Positions 42,806-50,892 of a stretch of DNA of 64,000 nucleotides are shown here, piece after piece (position 1 is the first letter of the stretch; each line of letters opens with the position of its first letter). The position numbers were made by a program, and so were the translations under genes. The stretch is from JACKEQ01 sp041389565 (GTDB lineage Bacteria > Myxococcota_A > UBA796 > GCA-2862545), in the NCBI GenBank assembly GCA_041389565.1, contig JAWKRP010000003.1, positions 186,001-250,000 of the forward strand, given 5' to 3'. The notes beneath the pieces were generated by a model. That model saw only the letters and a list, made by a program, of their open reading frames with translations, searched no databases and was not told the DNA's origin.

Positions 42806-45647
42806 GCCCGGCGTCCTGCTGATCTCTCCCGGGATCATCAAGTGGACCGACATGGACTTCGGCCTGCCGCACATGGTGTCGATGGCGGGCTGGCTGGAGC
42901 GCGAGGTCGGCGTGCGCGTCGAGATCCTCGACCTGAACTACGAAGGTGGCGACCACGCGCACCTGGCCCGGCGCATCGAAGCGCTGGGTCCGCACCTCGT
43001 CATCGGCCTGTCGTGCTTCTCGAGCTTCGACTACCGCCGGGTGATGGCCCTGGCGGGCTTCCTGAAGCAGCTCTACCCCGACACGCCGCTCGTGACGGGC
43101 GGGTACCACGCGTCCGCGCTGCCCGACGACCTCGTGTTCGACGGCTCTCCGTTCGACAGCGTCGTGATGGGCGAGGGCGAGCTGCCCATGCAGCGCATCG
43201 TCGAGACCCTGCTCGGCGGCGGTGAGATCGACCGGATCTACCCGTCCGAGCTCATCCAGGACCTCGACGCGCTCCCGATGTACGCGTGGGACAAGCTCGA
43301 CCGGTACTGGCCGCGAGCGACCGACATCGGGCGGAAGTTCCAGATCTTCCTGTCGCGCGGGTGCCCGTACCACTGCACGTTCTGCATGGAGCGCAGCAAG
43401 AGCGGCTACCAGTGGCGCGCGTACACGCCCGAGCGCGCGGTCGCCGAGCTGGAGCGCCTGTCGACCTACACCGACCTCGGGCAGTGGGTGATCAACGTCG
43501 CCGACCCGCTGTTCGGCTTCAAGCGCCGGTGGAGACGGGAGGTGCTCGAGGGGATCGTCGCGAAGGGCCTGCTCCCACGGTCGTACTGGACGCTCACGCG
43601 CTCCGACGATCTCGATCGCGAGGACGTGCAGCTGCTGTCGCGCGCGAGGTTCGCGATCGGCATCGGGCTCGAGTCGGGGTCGCCGACGATGCTCGAGAAG
43701 ATGCAGAAGGGGAACACGACCCAGAAGTACCTCGACGCCGTGCGACGCCTGTCGCGCCTGGCGAACGAGGAAGGGCTGACGTGGGCGAGCAACCTGATCA
43801 TCGGGCACCCGGGCGAGACGCCGGAGACGATGCAGGAGACCGCCGACTTCGTGCGTGAGATCTTCCTGTCGGGCCCGCAGACCCGGGGCTGGCTGTCGGT
43901 CGACCCGTTCCGGCTGTACCCGGGCTCGTACGTGCACGAGGTGATCGACCTGTACGAGAAGCGCGACAAGGCGCGGTTCTTCCACAAGGAGTGGTGGAAG
44001 AGCTGGTACTCGGCGAGCTTTCGGGCCGAGCACCTCGATCCGTCCGACACCGTCGACTTCGAGCACCGCGTGCGCTTCATGCATGCGACGTACGCGCCCA
44101 TCCTCGACGGCATCCGCGACCGGTTCGTGGGGCAGGGGCGCGAGGTGGATGCCGTGTGGTCCGTGAGCATCGAAGGCCAGCGCGCGATGCTCACCGACGC
44201 CAGCCGTGACCGTACGCTCGAGCTCGGGAGGTCCGTGCAGCCCGACCGGGGCGCGTCCACGCACCTGTCGGTGCCGGTGGGCCTGCAGGTGCGGGACCCC
44301 CGGGTGCGGCAGCGCGAGGAGGCCGTGCGGCGGCTGCTCGATCACGGGGTCCTGCGCACGGAGGACCTCGTGGAGGCCCTGCTCCAGGTCCCGCCCGAGC
44401 GCTTCATGTCGGAGGCCACGGCCAGCGCGATGCTCCAGGAGGCGCCGCCGCTCCCGCCGGAAGGGGCGCTGCCGGAGGCCCTCGCGTTCCACACGCTCGC
44501 CATGGGCCTCGAAGCGCTGGAGCCGGCCATGGGGTCCACCGTGGCCGACCTCACGGCCCGCACGGGGTACGTCGCGGCGCTGCTCGAGCACCTCGTGGGC
44601 CCCGAGGGGCGCGTGGTGGCGGTGCGCGCGCCCGGGCGCGAGCTGCTGATCGACGGGTCGTTCGACCGGCTGTGGATCGGTGCCGCCCTGCCGAGGTTCC
44701 CGAAGCGCCTGGTCCACGTGCTCACGGAGGGAGGGCGCGCGGTGACGGCGCTCGGGCCCCGGTTCCGCCCGCAGGACCTCGTGGTGCTGACGCGGCACGG
44801 GGACGACGTGAGCGAGCGCATCGTCGCGCGCGTGCGGGTGCCCGTGTACGGCGGGTGGGGGGGCTGGCTCACGACCCCGCCGGTGCTGGGTCCGGAGCGA
44901 TCCGAGGTGCGGTTCGAGCGCTGGGAGGGGCCCGCGCTCGCCGCCCACGTGCTCGCGCACCTCGATCTGGGGGCAGATGCCGCGAGCCATCACGACCCCA
45001 CGCTTCCGCAGCGTCCCTGGGCGGCGCCGCTGCTGGACGCGTACCGGGCGGCTCCCGGCCACCTGGCGCTCCAGGTCGTGGGGCTGCACCACGAGACGGT
45101 GAAGGGCCTGGTGGACGCCCTGCGGTTCGACCCCCCTCCGGGCCTGACCGACCCGGCCGGTCGGGTGCTGGCCCAGCGGTTCGCGGAGGCGATCGAGGCC
45201 GAGCGCGACGCCTTCTTCGCGGCCTGGGTACCCACGGTTCCGGCGCTGGCGGACGGTCTCGCGGCAACGCTCGCAGCGCTCCGACAGGCGCTGTGGAAGC
45301 CTCAGGGGCGCGAGGCCCCGCCGCTCCGGGTGCTCGACGTTCCCGCCCTCGGCCCGAACGGCCGCGCTACTCAGGTGGGGCCGGAGCGCCGGGTGGCGAC
45401 GAGCTTGACGGAAGCCCCAGAGCACGTGCTCCTGCAGGTCCTCCACGAGGAGATGCACCCGATCACCGACCCCATCGTGCTCGCGGAGCGCAAGGAGCGC
45501 GATCGCTCGACCCGCGTGGGCTCGCCGGGCTTCGGGCTGCACGCGGAGCTCGAGACCGTGGCGGTCCAGGCGACCGAGGCGTTCCTCGCGGCGCGCTCTC
45601 CGCAGCTCATCCCGGCGTTCGAGCGCTGGTGCGCCCGGCTCGCCTGA
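42798..45647 (+). CDS. B12-binding radical SAM protein fused to PCMT-like and HExxH domains
   Basis: A 949-residue protein. Residues 1-150 form a B12-binding Rossmann domain (HLVIGLSCFSSFDYRRVM, PLVTGGYHASALPDD). C189-x3-C193-x2-C196 (GCPYHCTFC) starts the radical SAM barrel, with IGIGLESGSPTMLEKMQKGN and LIIGHPGETPETMQ. Residues about 498-615 (REEAVRRLLDHGVLRTEDLV, VPPERFMSEATA, TARTGYVAALLEHLVG) resemble a protein isoaspartyl O-methyltransferase with a degenerate SAM loop. H883-E884-x2-H887 (LHEEMHPITDP) with a later Glu suggests a zinc peptidase-like end. The fusion suggests several steps of peptide processing in one protein. Confidence 0.8.
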   Translation: MREPGVLLISPGIIKWTDMDFGLPHMVSMAGWLEREVGVRVEILDLNYEGGDHAHLARRIEALGPHLVIGLSCFSSFDYRRVMALAGFLKQLYPDTPLVTGGYHASALPDDLVFDGSPFDSVVMGEGELPMQRIVETLLGGGEIDRIYPSELIQDLDALPMYAWDKLDRYWPRATDIGRKFQIFLSRGCPYHCTFCMERSKSGYQWRAYTPERAVAELERLSTYTDLGQWVINVADPLFGFKRRWRREVLEGIVAKGLLPRSYWTLTRSDDLDREDVQLLSRARFAIGIGLESGSPTMLEKMQKGNTTQKYLDAVRRLSRLANEEGLTWASNLIIGHPGETPETMQETADFVREIFLSGPQTRGWLSVDPFRLYPGSYVHEVIDLYEKRDKARFFHKEWWKSWYSASFRAEHLDPSDTVDFEHRVRFMHATYAPILDGIRDRFVGQGREVDAVWSVSIEGQRAMLTDASRDRTLELGRSVQPDRGASTHLSVPVGLQVRDPRVRQREEAVRRLLDHGVLRTEDLVEALLQVPPERFMSEATASAMLQEAPPLPPEGALPEALAFHTLAMGLEALEPAMGSTVADLTARTGYVAALLEHLVGPEGRVVAVRAPGRELLIDGSFDRLWIGAALPRFPKRLVHVLTEGGRAVTALGPRFRPQDLVVLTRHGDDVSERIVARVRVPVYGGWGGWLTTPPVLGPERSEVRFERWEGPALAAHVLAHLDLGADAASHHDPTLPQRPWAAPLLDAYRAAPGHLALQVVGLHHETVKGLVDALRFDPPPGLTDPAGRVLAQRFAEAIEAERDAFFAAWVPTVPALADGLAATLAALRQALWKPQGREAPPLRVLDVPALGPNGRATQVGPERRVATSLTEAPEHVLLQVLHEEMHPITDPIVLAERKERDRSTRVGSPGFGLHAELETVAVQATEAFLAARSPQLIPAFERWCARLA

Positions 45648-45653
45648 CCGGCA

Positions 45654-45839
45654 CTACCAGGGCTTGACGGGGATGCGCCCCTGACGGGCGCTCTGGCTCG
45701 ACGGGGTGGACGGCGGCGCGCTGAACAGGTCGTCGAGCGTGGCGGACGACTCGCGGCTTCGCGACGGCGGGGCGTGCGTGCGCGCTCCGGACTTCAGGTG
45801 CTCGGCGAAGAGGGACGTCTTCTCGAAGCTTCCGGCCAT
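45654..45839 (-). CDS. Small peptide ending in PVKPW, copy 1 (61 residues)
   Basis: ATG at 45839 has GGAGG five bases upstream. The product starts MAGSFEKTSLFAEHLKSG, contains ATLDDLFSAPPS and ends RQGRIPVKPW. It shares the blocks SFEK(T/D)S(L/I)F, LDDLF and R(I/V)PVKPW with the peptide at 45946, while the linker between them is Ser/Pro/Arg-rich and unconserved. Conserved head, conserved tail and loose middle suit a modified or exported peptide. It converges on the B12-radical SAM gene, whose stop is six bases away. Confidence 0.7.
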   Translation of the reverse strand: MAGSFEKTSLFAEHLKSGARTHAPPSRSRESSATLDDLFSAPPSTPSSQSARQGRIPVKPW

Positions 45840-45945
45840 GGGGGCCTCCAAGTGCAAAGGACAAGTACAAGGACAACAGAGACGAAGGGACGAAGGGCGG
45901 TCCCGGAGCATCGCCACCCCGCGAGGGGACGGCGCGATGCGCGAG

Positions 45946-46122
45946 CTACCAGGGCTTGACGGGAACCCGCTGCCCACCGGACTTGTCGGAGCTGGACGAG
46001 CCGCCCCCGAACAGGTCGTCGAGGCCTTCGGCCTCTTTCTTGGGGGGCTGCCGCTTGTTCGACGGGCGCGACTTCTTGGAGTCGATCTGGTCGGAGAAGA
46101 TCGAGTCTTTCTCGAAGCTCAT
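45946..46122 (-). CDS. Small peptide ending in PVKPW, copy 2 (58 residues)
   Basis: ATG at 46122 has GGAGG five bases upstream. The product starts MSFEKDSIFSDQIDSKKS, contains EGLDDLFGGGSSSS and ends GGQRVPVKPW. It is a paralogue of the peptide at 45654. No cysteine or signal peptide. It lies 69 bases after the PLP enzyme gene and is preceded by a hairpin, so it may have its own promoter. Lys and Trp near the C-terminus are possible cross-link residues for the nearby radical SAM enzymes, by analogy with streptide; this is inference. Confidence 0.7.
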   Translation of the reverse strand: MSFEKDSIFSDQIDSKKSRPSNKRQPPKKEAEGLDDLFGGGSSSSDKSGGQRVPVKPW

Positions 46123-46138
46123 GGGAACCTCCACAACA

Positions 46139-46162
46139 ACAAGGGGACGCGAGCGTCCTTGT
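46139..46162 (-). terminator. Hairpin between the PLP enzyme gene and the PVKPW peptide genes
   Basis: On the minus strand ACAAGGACGC and GCGTCCCCTTGT pair around a TC turn with one bulge, followed by TTGTTG. It lies 30 bases after the PLP gene stop and 17 bases before the peptide ATG. It may end the upstream transcript or be a leader structure that controls the peptide gene. Confidence 0.4.
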
Positions 46163-46191
46163 CGTGAGTATGGCTCAGGTCGGCGCGATCC

Positions 46192-47322
46192 TCAAGATCG
46201 GTCGAGCGCGGCCAGGAAGTCGGCCTCGAGATCGCCCGGGTCCTCGACCCCCACGGACACGCGGATCAGGGCGTCGGTGATGCCCAGCGCCTCGCGCTCG
46301 GCCGCGGGCATGCCGAGGTGCGAGCTGTGGCTCGGCCGGACGACCAGGCTCTCGACGCCCCCGAGGCTGGCCGCGTCGAGCGGGATGGTGAGGCGCTCCA
46401 GCACGCGCTCGGCGGCCGCGGGCGTGCGGGTCTCGAAGGCGAGCATGCCGCCGTACCCGGTGAACGCGCTCGCGCGGGCGTGGTTGGGATCGGTCGGCAG
46501 CCCGGGGTAGCGCACGCGGACCACCTCGGGGTGTGCCGACAGGGTGGTGGCGAGGCGGAGCGCGGAGCCCGCCTGCCACGGGACCCGCAGGTGCAGGGTC
46601 TTGAGCCCGCGGTCGAGCAGGAAGGCGGCGTCGGGGTCGAGGCTGCCGCCGAGGTGGTTCTGCTGGTGCCGGATCCGGTCGACGTGGGCGGCACTCCCCG
46701 CCACCACGCCCGCCACGAGGTCGCTGTGGCCGGCCAGGAACTTCGTGGCGCTGTGGAGCACGAGGTCGAACCCGTGCTCGATCGGACGGTACTGGACGGG
46801 CGACAGGAACGTGTTGTCGATCAGGCTGACGAGCCCGTGCTCACGGGCGAACCGCGCGACGGCCGGCAGATCGGGCACGTCCATCAGGGGGTTGCTGACG
46901 GCCTCGACGTAGAACGCCCGTGTGGTGGGGGTGAGCGCGGCCTCCCAGCTCGCCGGATCCGTGGCGTCGACGGACGTGTGCCGGATGCCCCAGCGCTCGA
47001 GGTCGTGCAGGAAGGTGGCCGTGCCGCCGTACACGTTGGCCTGCACGAGCAGGTGGTCGCCGGCCGACAGGATCGCGAGCAGGCTCGTGGAGATGGCCGC
47101 CATGCCCGACGCGAACGCGAGCGCCTGCTCGGCACCCTCGATGGCGGCGAGCCGTTCGTGGAGCGCGACGTGCTGCGGCCCGTTGGACAGGCGCAGATAG
47201 CGCACGTCGGCGTACTCCCCCGCGCCGTCCTGGAGGTAGTTCGCAGACCGGAAGATGGGCATCACCACGGCGCCTTCGATGCGTCGGGAGCCCGCGTGGA
47301 CGAGGGAGGTGGCGAGCTTCAT
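46192..47322 (-). CDS. PLP-dependent trans-sulfuration enzyme (Cys/Met metabolism family)
   Basis: A 376-residue enzyme of the cystathionine gamma-synthase/lyase and methionine gamma-lyase family. AFASGMAAISTSLL, YVEAVSNPLMDVPDL, SLIDNTFLSPVQYRP (D169) and HSATKFLAGHSD (PLP Lys194) are in the right order, with HLGGSLDPDAAFLLDRGLKT and PSHSSHLGM near the end. Which reaction it performs (synthase, beta- or gamma-lyase) cannot be fixed from motifs. Cytoplasmic. It lies 36 bases after the secreted-protein gene and before the PVKPW peptides, all on the minus strand, so it may be part of that unit or a housekeeping methionine gene. Confidence 0.88.
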   Translation of the reverse strand: MKLATSLVHAGSRRIEGAVVMPIFRSANYLQDGAGEYADVRYLRLSNGPQHVALHERLAAIEGAEQALAFASGMAAISTSLLAILSAGDHLLVQANVYGGTATFLHDLERWGIRHTSVDATDPASWEAALTPTTRAFYVEAVSNPLMDVPDLPAVARFAREHGLVSLIDNTFLSPVQYRPIEHGFDLVLHSATKFLAGHSDLVAGVVAGSAAHVDRIRHQQNHLGGSLDPDAAFLLDRGLKTLHLRVPWQAGSALRLATTLSAHPEVVRVRYPGLPTDPNHARASAFTGYGGMLAFETRTPAAAERVLERLTIPLDAASLGGVESLVVRPSHSSHLGMPAAEREALGITDALIRVSVGVEDPGDLEADFLAALDRS

Positions 47323-47358
47323 GGTGGGGCCTCGGAGCGCGCGGTGGGGGCGCGCCGG

Positions 47359-47874
47359 TCAGTCGGCCTTGTCGGCCGCAGGGAGATCGGACGGCTTGGT
47401 GGGCTCGGTGCTCTCGGGGCTGGCGGGCTTCACGGGGCAGCTCCGGCGCACCTCGATGTCACCGAGCACCACCACGCCGCCGTTCGTCTCGGTGTCGCCC
47501 ATCACCACGGCGCCCGAGCGCGAGTCGGCGAGGTTGGCGTCGCAGTCGGCGTCGAACACGATCTTCGACAGCACGCCGACGTTCGTGTCGAAGCAGTACC
47601 AGCCGTTCGGGTTGTGGAGCTTCCAGGTGGTCTTCGTCAGCACGTTCACCGAGGGCTCGATGAGCACGAGGTCGGGCTTCTCGGTGGCGCTCTCGAGGGT
47701 CTCCTGGCTCCCGACTCCGAACACGCGCACGGAGGCCGACAGCACGCGGAACTCCGGCGCGTCGCCGAACGGGTGCTCCTTCCAGTGCGCCAGGCACCGG
47801 TCGACGGCGGCGCGCTGGCGCTCGCTGGTCGGGAGGTCGGCGTACGCGGAGGTGAGGAGGAGGGCGGCGATCAT
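47359..47874 (-). CDS. Exported protein of unknown function, partner of the ferritin-like gene
   Basis: A 171-residue protein with signal peptide MIAALLLTSAYA, a helical segment (RQRAAVDRCLAHWKEHP) and a beta-rich core with repeats of strands (VLIEPSVNVLTKTTWKLHNP; GWYCFDTNVGVLSKIVFDAD; GAVVMGDTETNGGVVVLGD). It has four cysteines and a Pro/Ser/Lys tail. The N-V-L-x-K-T-T pattern looks like a small beta-solenoid. The ATG overlaps the ferritin-like gene stop (ATGA). Probably periplasmic. Function unknown. Confidence 0.65.
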   Translation of the reverse strand: MIAALLLTSAYADLPTSERQRAAVDRCLAHWKEHPFGDAPEFRVLSASVRVFGVGSQETLESATEKPDLVLIEPSVNVLTKTTWKLHNPNGWYCFDTNVGVLSKIVFDADCDANLADSRSGAVVMGDTETNGGVVVLGDIEVRRSCPVKPASPESTEPTKPSDLPAADKAD

Positions 47875-48719
47875 GGGGACTCCTGGGTCGGCTCCGGGTG
47901 GCCCGCACGCGCGTTCGGCGCGAGGCGCGTGGGGATGCCCCGGTCGTTCAGGGGCTTCAACACCAGACGGTGCAGCGAGCGTTCCGCCAGCTCGAGATAG
48001 GCGTCGGTCTGCATCCAGCCGAGGTCGTGTACGTCGGCGTCCGTGGCGGCCGGCCGCTCCCGGATCGCCTGCCAGTTCGCGAGCACCCCGTCGATCGCGC
48101 GATCCGCGGTGCGGCCGAGCGCCTCGCGGTCTTCGGGGTCGAGGTGGGGGAGCACCCAGTCGAGGTAGGCCCAGCCGAACGTGCCGTGGTCGGCTTCGTC
48201 CTGCACGATGCACTTGAGCACGGCGCGCGTGAGCGGGTGCGTGCAGGCCTTCCACGTGCCGTGCAGTAGCGGGATCGACAGCGCTTCACCGACGCAGAAG
48301 AAGGCGACCACCTGATGGGAGGCCCGCAGCAGGGGCTCCTCGCCGGCTCCCACGCTCCCGACCATGGCGTCGGGCTCGTACACGAGCTCTGCGCCGCCGC
48401 CGAGCTCCATCGCCACGCGGGCACACAGCTCCACGTGCACCATCTCGTCGAGCGGGAAGCGGGAGGCGAGCGCGATGAGGTCGAGCGGCGCGCGCGCTTC
48501 GATGAGCGACTGCAGGGTGGCGGCGCACGCGGCGCCCGTCCGGTGCTCCTGGAAGGCCGCGCCCGTCCACGACTTCTGCGCGGCGGCCAGCAGATCGGGC
48601 GGGTACGCCGACGGATCGAGCGTGCCCCACGGCATGGCTTCGACCTCGGGCCGCTGCTTGCGGTACTGCCGCTCGATCGCACCGCCGACGAGCTCGAGCT
48701 CGAACAGCTCCTCCGTCAC
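47871..48719 (-). CDS. Ferritin-like diiron protein
   Basis: A 282-residue all-helical protein with paired carboxylate/His motifs for a diiron site: LDEMVHVELCARVAMEL and VQDEADHGTFGWAYLDWV, with a further Glu in VGEALSIPLLHG. The pattern fits ferritin-like oxygenases/oxidases more than iron-storage ferritins. GTG start overlapping the lipoprotein stop (GTGA), and its own stop overlaps the exported-protein start. In this three-gene unit it is the only likely enzyme. It could modify the repeat-bearing lipoprotein before export; inference only. Confidence 0.7.
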   Translation of the reverse strand: MTEELFELELVGGAIERQYRKQRPEVEAMPWGTLDPSAYPPDLLAAAQKSWTGAAFQEHRTGAACAATLQSLIEARAPLDLIALASRFPLDEMVHVELCARVAMELGGGAELVYEPDAMVGSVGAGEEPLLRASHQVVAFFCVGEALSIPLLHGTWKACTHPLTRAVLKCIVQDEADHGTFGWAYLDWVLPHLDPEDREALGRTADRAIDGVLANWQAIRERPAATDADVHDLGWMQTDAYLELAERSLHRLVLKPLNDRGIPTRLAPNARAGHPEPTQESP

Positions 48720-49165
48720 TTCCGCTTCTCTGGAGGGGGCATGAGGTTCCCGATCGGCGGCTCGGGCGGCGGATCCGGGGGACCGGGGGGCGCCATCAGG
48801 TTGCCGACGGGGCGGTTGATCGGCTCGTCGGGCACGAGCGCGAACGTGAGGGTGATCTCCTCGTCGGCGACGAGCTCCGGGATCTGCTCTTGCGTGACGT
48901 ACCCGGGCGCGCTGACGGACACCGTGGGCGAGCCGTAGCTCTCGATCTCGGTGCACCGCTGGGACGCCACCTCGGCGTCGATCCGCACGACGGCGTCTTC
49001 GGGCGTCTTGTCGACACACACCGTGGCGTGGACCTTCGGCGGGGGCATCAGGTTCCCCGTCACCACGGGGCCTTCCTGCTTGTTGCCGCCACACCCGACG
49101 GCGAGCACGACACCCGCGGTGGCGAGGAGCAGGGGAGTTCCGGTCATCGGTCTGCGCTTGGCCAT
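48716..49165 (-). CDS. PEGA-like lipoprotein with three GNLM(P/A)PP repeats
   Basis: A 149-residue protein. LLLATAGVVLAVGCGGNK has a lipobox (AVGC). GNLMPPPKV follows directly. Residues about 47-115 look like a PEGA domain (VCVDKTPEDAVVRIDAEVAS ... GSPTVSVSAPGYVTQEQIP) with two cysteines. The tail carries VGNLMAPPGPPDPPPEPPI and GNLMPPPEKRK. The exact reuse of GNLM-x-PP at both ends is odd for a simple linker. ATG at 49165 has GGAGG four bases upstream. First gene of the minus-strand run and divergent from the MATE gene. Confidence 0.7.
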   Translation of the reverse strand: MAKRRPMTGTPLLLATAGVVLAVGCGGNKQEGPVVTGNLMPPPKVHATVCVDKTPEDAVVRIDAEVASQRCTEIESYGSPTVSVSAPGYVTQEQIPELVADEEITLTFALVPDEPINRPVGNLMAPPGPPDPPPEPPIGNLMPPPEKRK

Positions 49166-49214
49166 GCGACCTCCGCCGCGGAGTCTACTCCGGTGACGCG
49201 GGTTACGGGCGCGG

Positions 49215-50525
49215 ATGCCCCTCACCCGGACCCGGGTCGCGCAGCTCGCATGGCCCATCGTGCTCGCCCAGATCGCGACGGCGCTCACTGGAGTGGTCGA
49301 CACCGCCGTGATGGGTCGGGTCGGCACGAAGATCGATCTGGCCGCGGTGGCGATGGCGTCCGTCACGTTCTCGTTCGTGTACTGGGGCTTCGGGTTCCTC
49401 CGGATGTCGACCACCGGCCAGACCGCGCAGGCCCGGGGCGCGGAGGACGACGACGAGGCGCGTGCGGTGCTCGTTCGCGCGCTGATGCTCGGCGCGGCGC
49501 TCGGGGTCGGGCTGTTCCTGGCCTACCCGCTGATCCGGGTCGTGTCGGTGGGGCTGTTCCAGGCCGAGCCCGCGGTGGAGGCCGGCGCGGTGACGTACAT
49601 GGACGCCCGCATCTGGGGAGCCCCGGCGGCGCTCACCGGGTTCGGCGTGATGGGCTGGCTGATCGGGACCGGACGGACCCGGGAGCTGCTCGTGCTCCAG
49701 GTCGTGCTGAACGGCCTGAATGCCGGCCTGGACGCGCTGTTCGTAGGGGTTCTCGACCTCGGCCCCGCGGGCATCGGGGCGGGTACCGCGATGGCCGAGT
49801 GGTCGGCGCTCGGCCTCGGGGTGTTCCTCGTGCGCGACGGGCTCGGACGGTCTGTGGGGCTGTTCGACCGGGCGCGGCTGCAGGCGATGTTCACCGCGAA
49901 CCGCGACATCCTCGTGCGCACGCTCGCGCTCCTGTTCGCGTTCGCCTGGTTCACGAATGCCGGGGCCACGGAGGGCTCGGCCGTCCTGGCGGGGAACCAG
50001 GTGCTGCTCCAGTTCATCGCGGTGAGCGCGTTCGTGCTGGACGCCTTCGCGTTCGTGGTCGAGAAGGAGGCCGGCGAGGCGGTGGGGGCGCGTGACGAGC
50101 TCCGGTTGCGGCGCGCGATGCGCGTGACCACCGAGCTGGCCGTGGTGTGCGGGGCCGCGTTCGCGCTGGCGTTCTGGCTCGGTGGCGGCGCAATCATCCG
50201 CGCGTTCGTGGCGGATCCCGAGGCCCGGGCCGTCGCGCTCGCGTACCTGCCGTACTGTGCGGTCGTGCCGCTGCTCGGTGTGCCGGCCTGGCAGCTCGAC
50301 GGGCTGTTCCTGGGGGCGACGCGGGGTCCGGCGCTCCGCGATGCGGCGCTCGCCTCGACGTTCGTGTACGTGCCTCTCGACCTCGTGCTGCGTCCCGCGT
50401 TCGGGAACACGGGCGTGTGGATCGCGTTCCTCGCCACGTACGTGCTCCGCGCCGGCACGCTCTCCCTCGGACTTCCCGGACTCCTGCGCGAGGTGCGGTT
50501 ACCTGGCGCCGACACACCGCGCTGA
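49215..50525 (+). CDS. MATE family efflux transporter (DinF/NorM-like)
   Basis: A 436-residue inner-membrane protein with 12 predicted helices in two halves. MATE features are LAWPIVLAQIATALTGVVDT at the start, VMGRVG, and the repeat-half block VRTLALLFAFAWFTNAGATE. It should export small organic or cationic compounds using a proton or sodium gradient. It is divergent from the PEGA-like lipoprotein gene with 49 bases between. If the neighbouring locus makes a modified peptide, this is a possible exporter, although MATE proteins usually carry small molecules. Confidence 0.88.
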   Translation: MPLTRTRVAQLAWPIVLAQIATALTGVVDTAVMGRVGTKIDLAAVAMASVTFSFVYWGFGFLRMSTTGQTAQARGAEDDDEARAVLVRALMLGAALGVGLFLAYPLIRVVSVGLFQAEPAVEAGAVTYMDARIWGAPAALTGFGVMGWLIGTGRTRELLVLQVVLNGLNAGLDALFVGVLDLGPAGIGAGTAMAEWSALGLGVFLVRDGLGRSVGLFDRARLQAMFTANRDILVRTLALLFAFAWFTNAGATEGSAVLAGNQVLLQFIAVSAFVLDAFAFVVEKEAGEAVGARDELRLRRAMRVTTELAVVCGAAFALAFWLGGGAIIRAFVADPEARAVALAYLPYCAVVPLLGVPAWQLDGLFLGATRGPALRDAALASTFVYVPLDLVLRPAFGNTGVWIAFLATYVLRAGTLSLGLPGLLREVRLPGADTPR

Positions 50526-50543
50526 TCGGTGAGGGAGGTCCGG

Positions 50544-50885
50544 ATGTGGCGAGGGTCGGTGTCCGCTCTGCTGTGCGCGCTCGTGGGGTGTGGGGTCTCG
50601 GCGAGCACGCCGCTGTCCGATCTCGACGACGACGACTGGGCGGCCCTCTGCGAGGAGGCCACGGCCGACAGCGTGCCGCGCACCCAGGAGTGCGACACGT
50701 TCGTGGCGGACGTGCCCGCGTACACGGCCGCAGACTGCATCGCCGACGTGGCGTTCCTGAACGCGGGCTGCGATGCGGTCGTCGGAGACTGGCAGACCTG
50801 CGTCCAGGCGACGATGACGGCCGATCTGTGCAGTCGGCTCGACATCTCGGCCTGCGACCTCGTCGCCGAGTGCTCCTCCATCTGA
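50544..50885 (+). CDS. Small Cys-rich lipoprotein
   Basis: A 113-residue protein. MWRGSVSALLCALVGCGVS has a lipobox (LVGC). The mature part is acidic with about eight cysteines (ALCEEATADS, QECDTFVAD, ADCIADVAFLNAGCD, TCVQATMTADLC, ISACDLVAECSSI), probably forming disulfide-linked helices. ATG 50544 is chosen because GGAGG lies five bases upstream; an in-frame GTG at 50529 has no such site. Function unknown. Confidence 0.65.
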   Translation: MWRGSVSALLCALVGCGVSASTPLSDLDDDDWAALCEEATADSVPRTQECDTFVADVPAYTAADCIADVAFLNAGCDAVVGDWQTCVQATMTADLCSRLDISACDLVAECSSI

Positions 50886-50892
50886 GCCAGGG

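Noticed and set aside
45654..46122. Reading the two PVKPW ORFs as extensions starting further upstream
   Set aside because: The longer frames lack similarity between the copies, while both conserved starts have GGAGG at the same five-base spacing.
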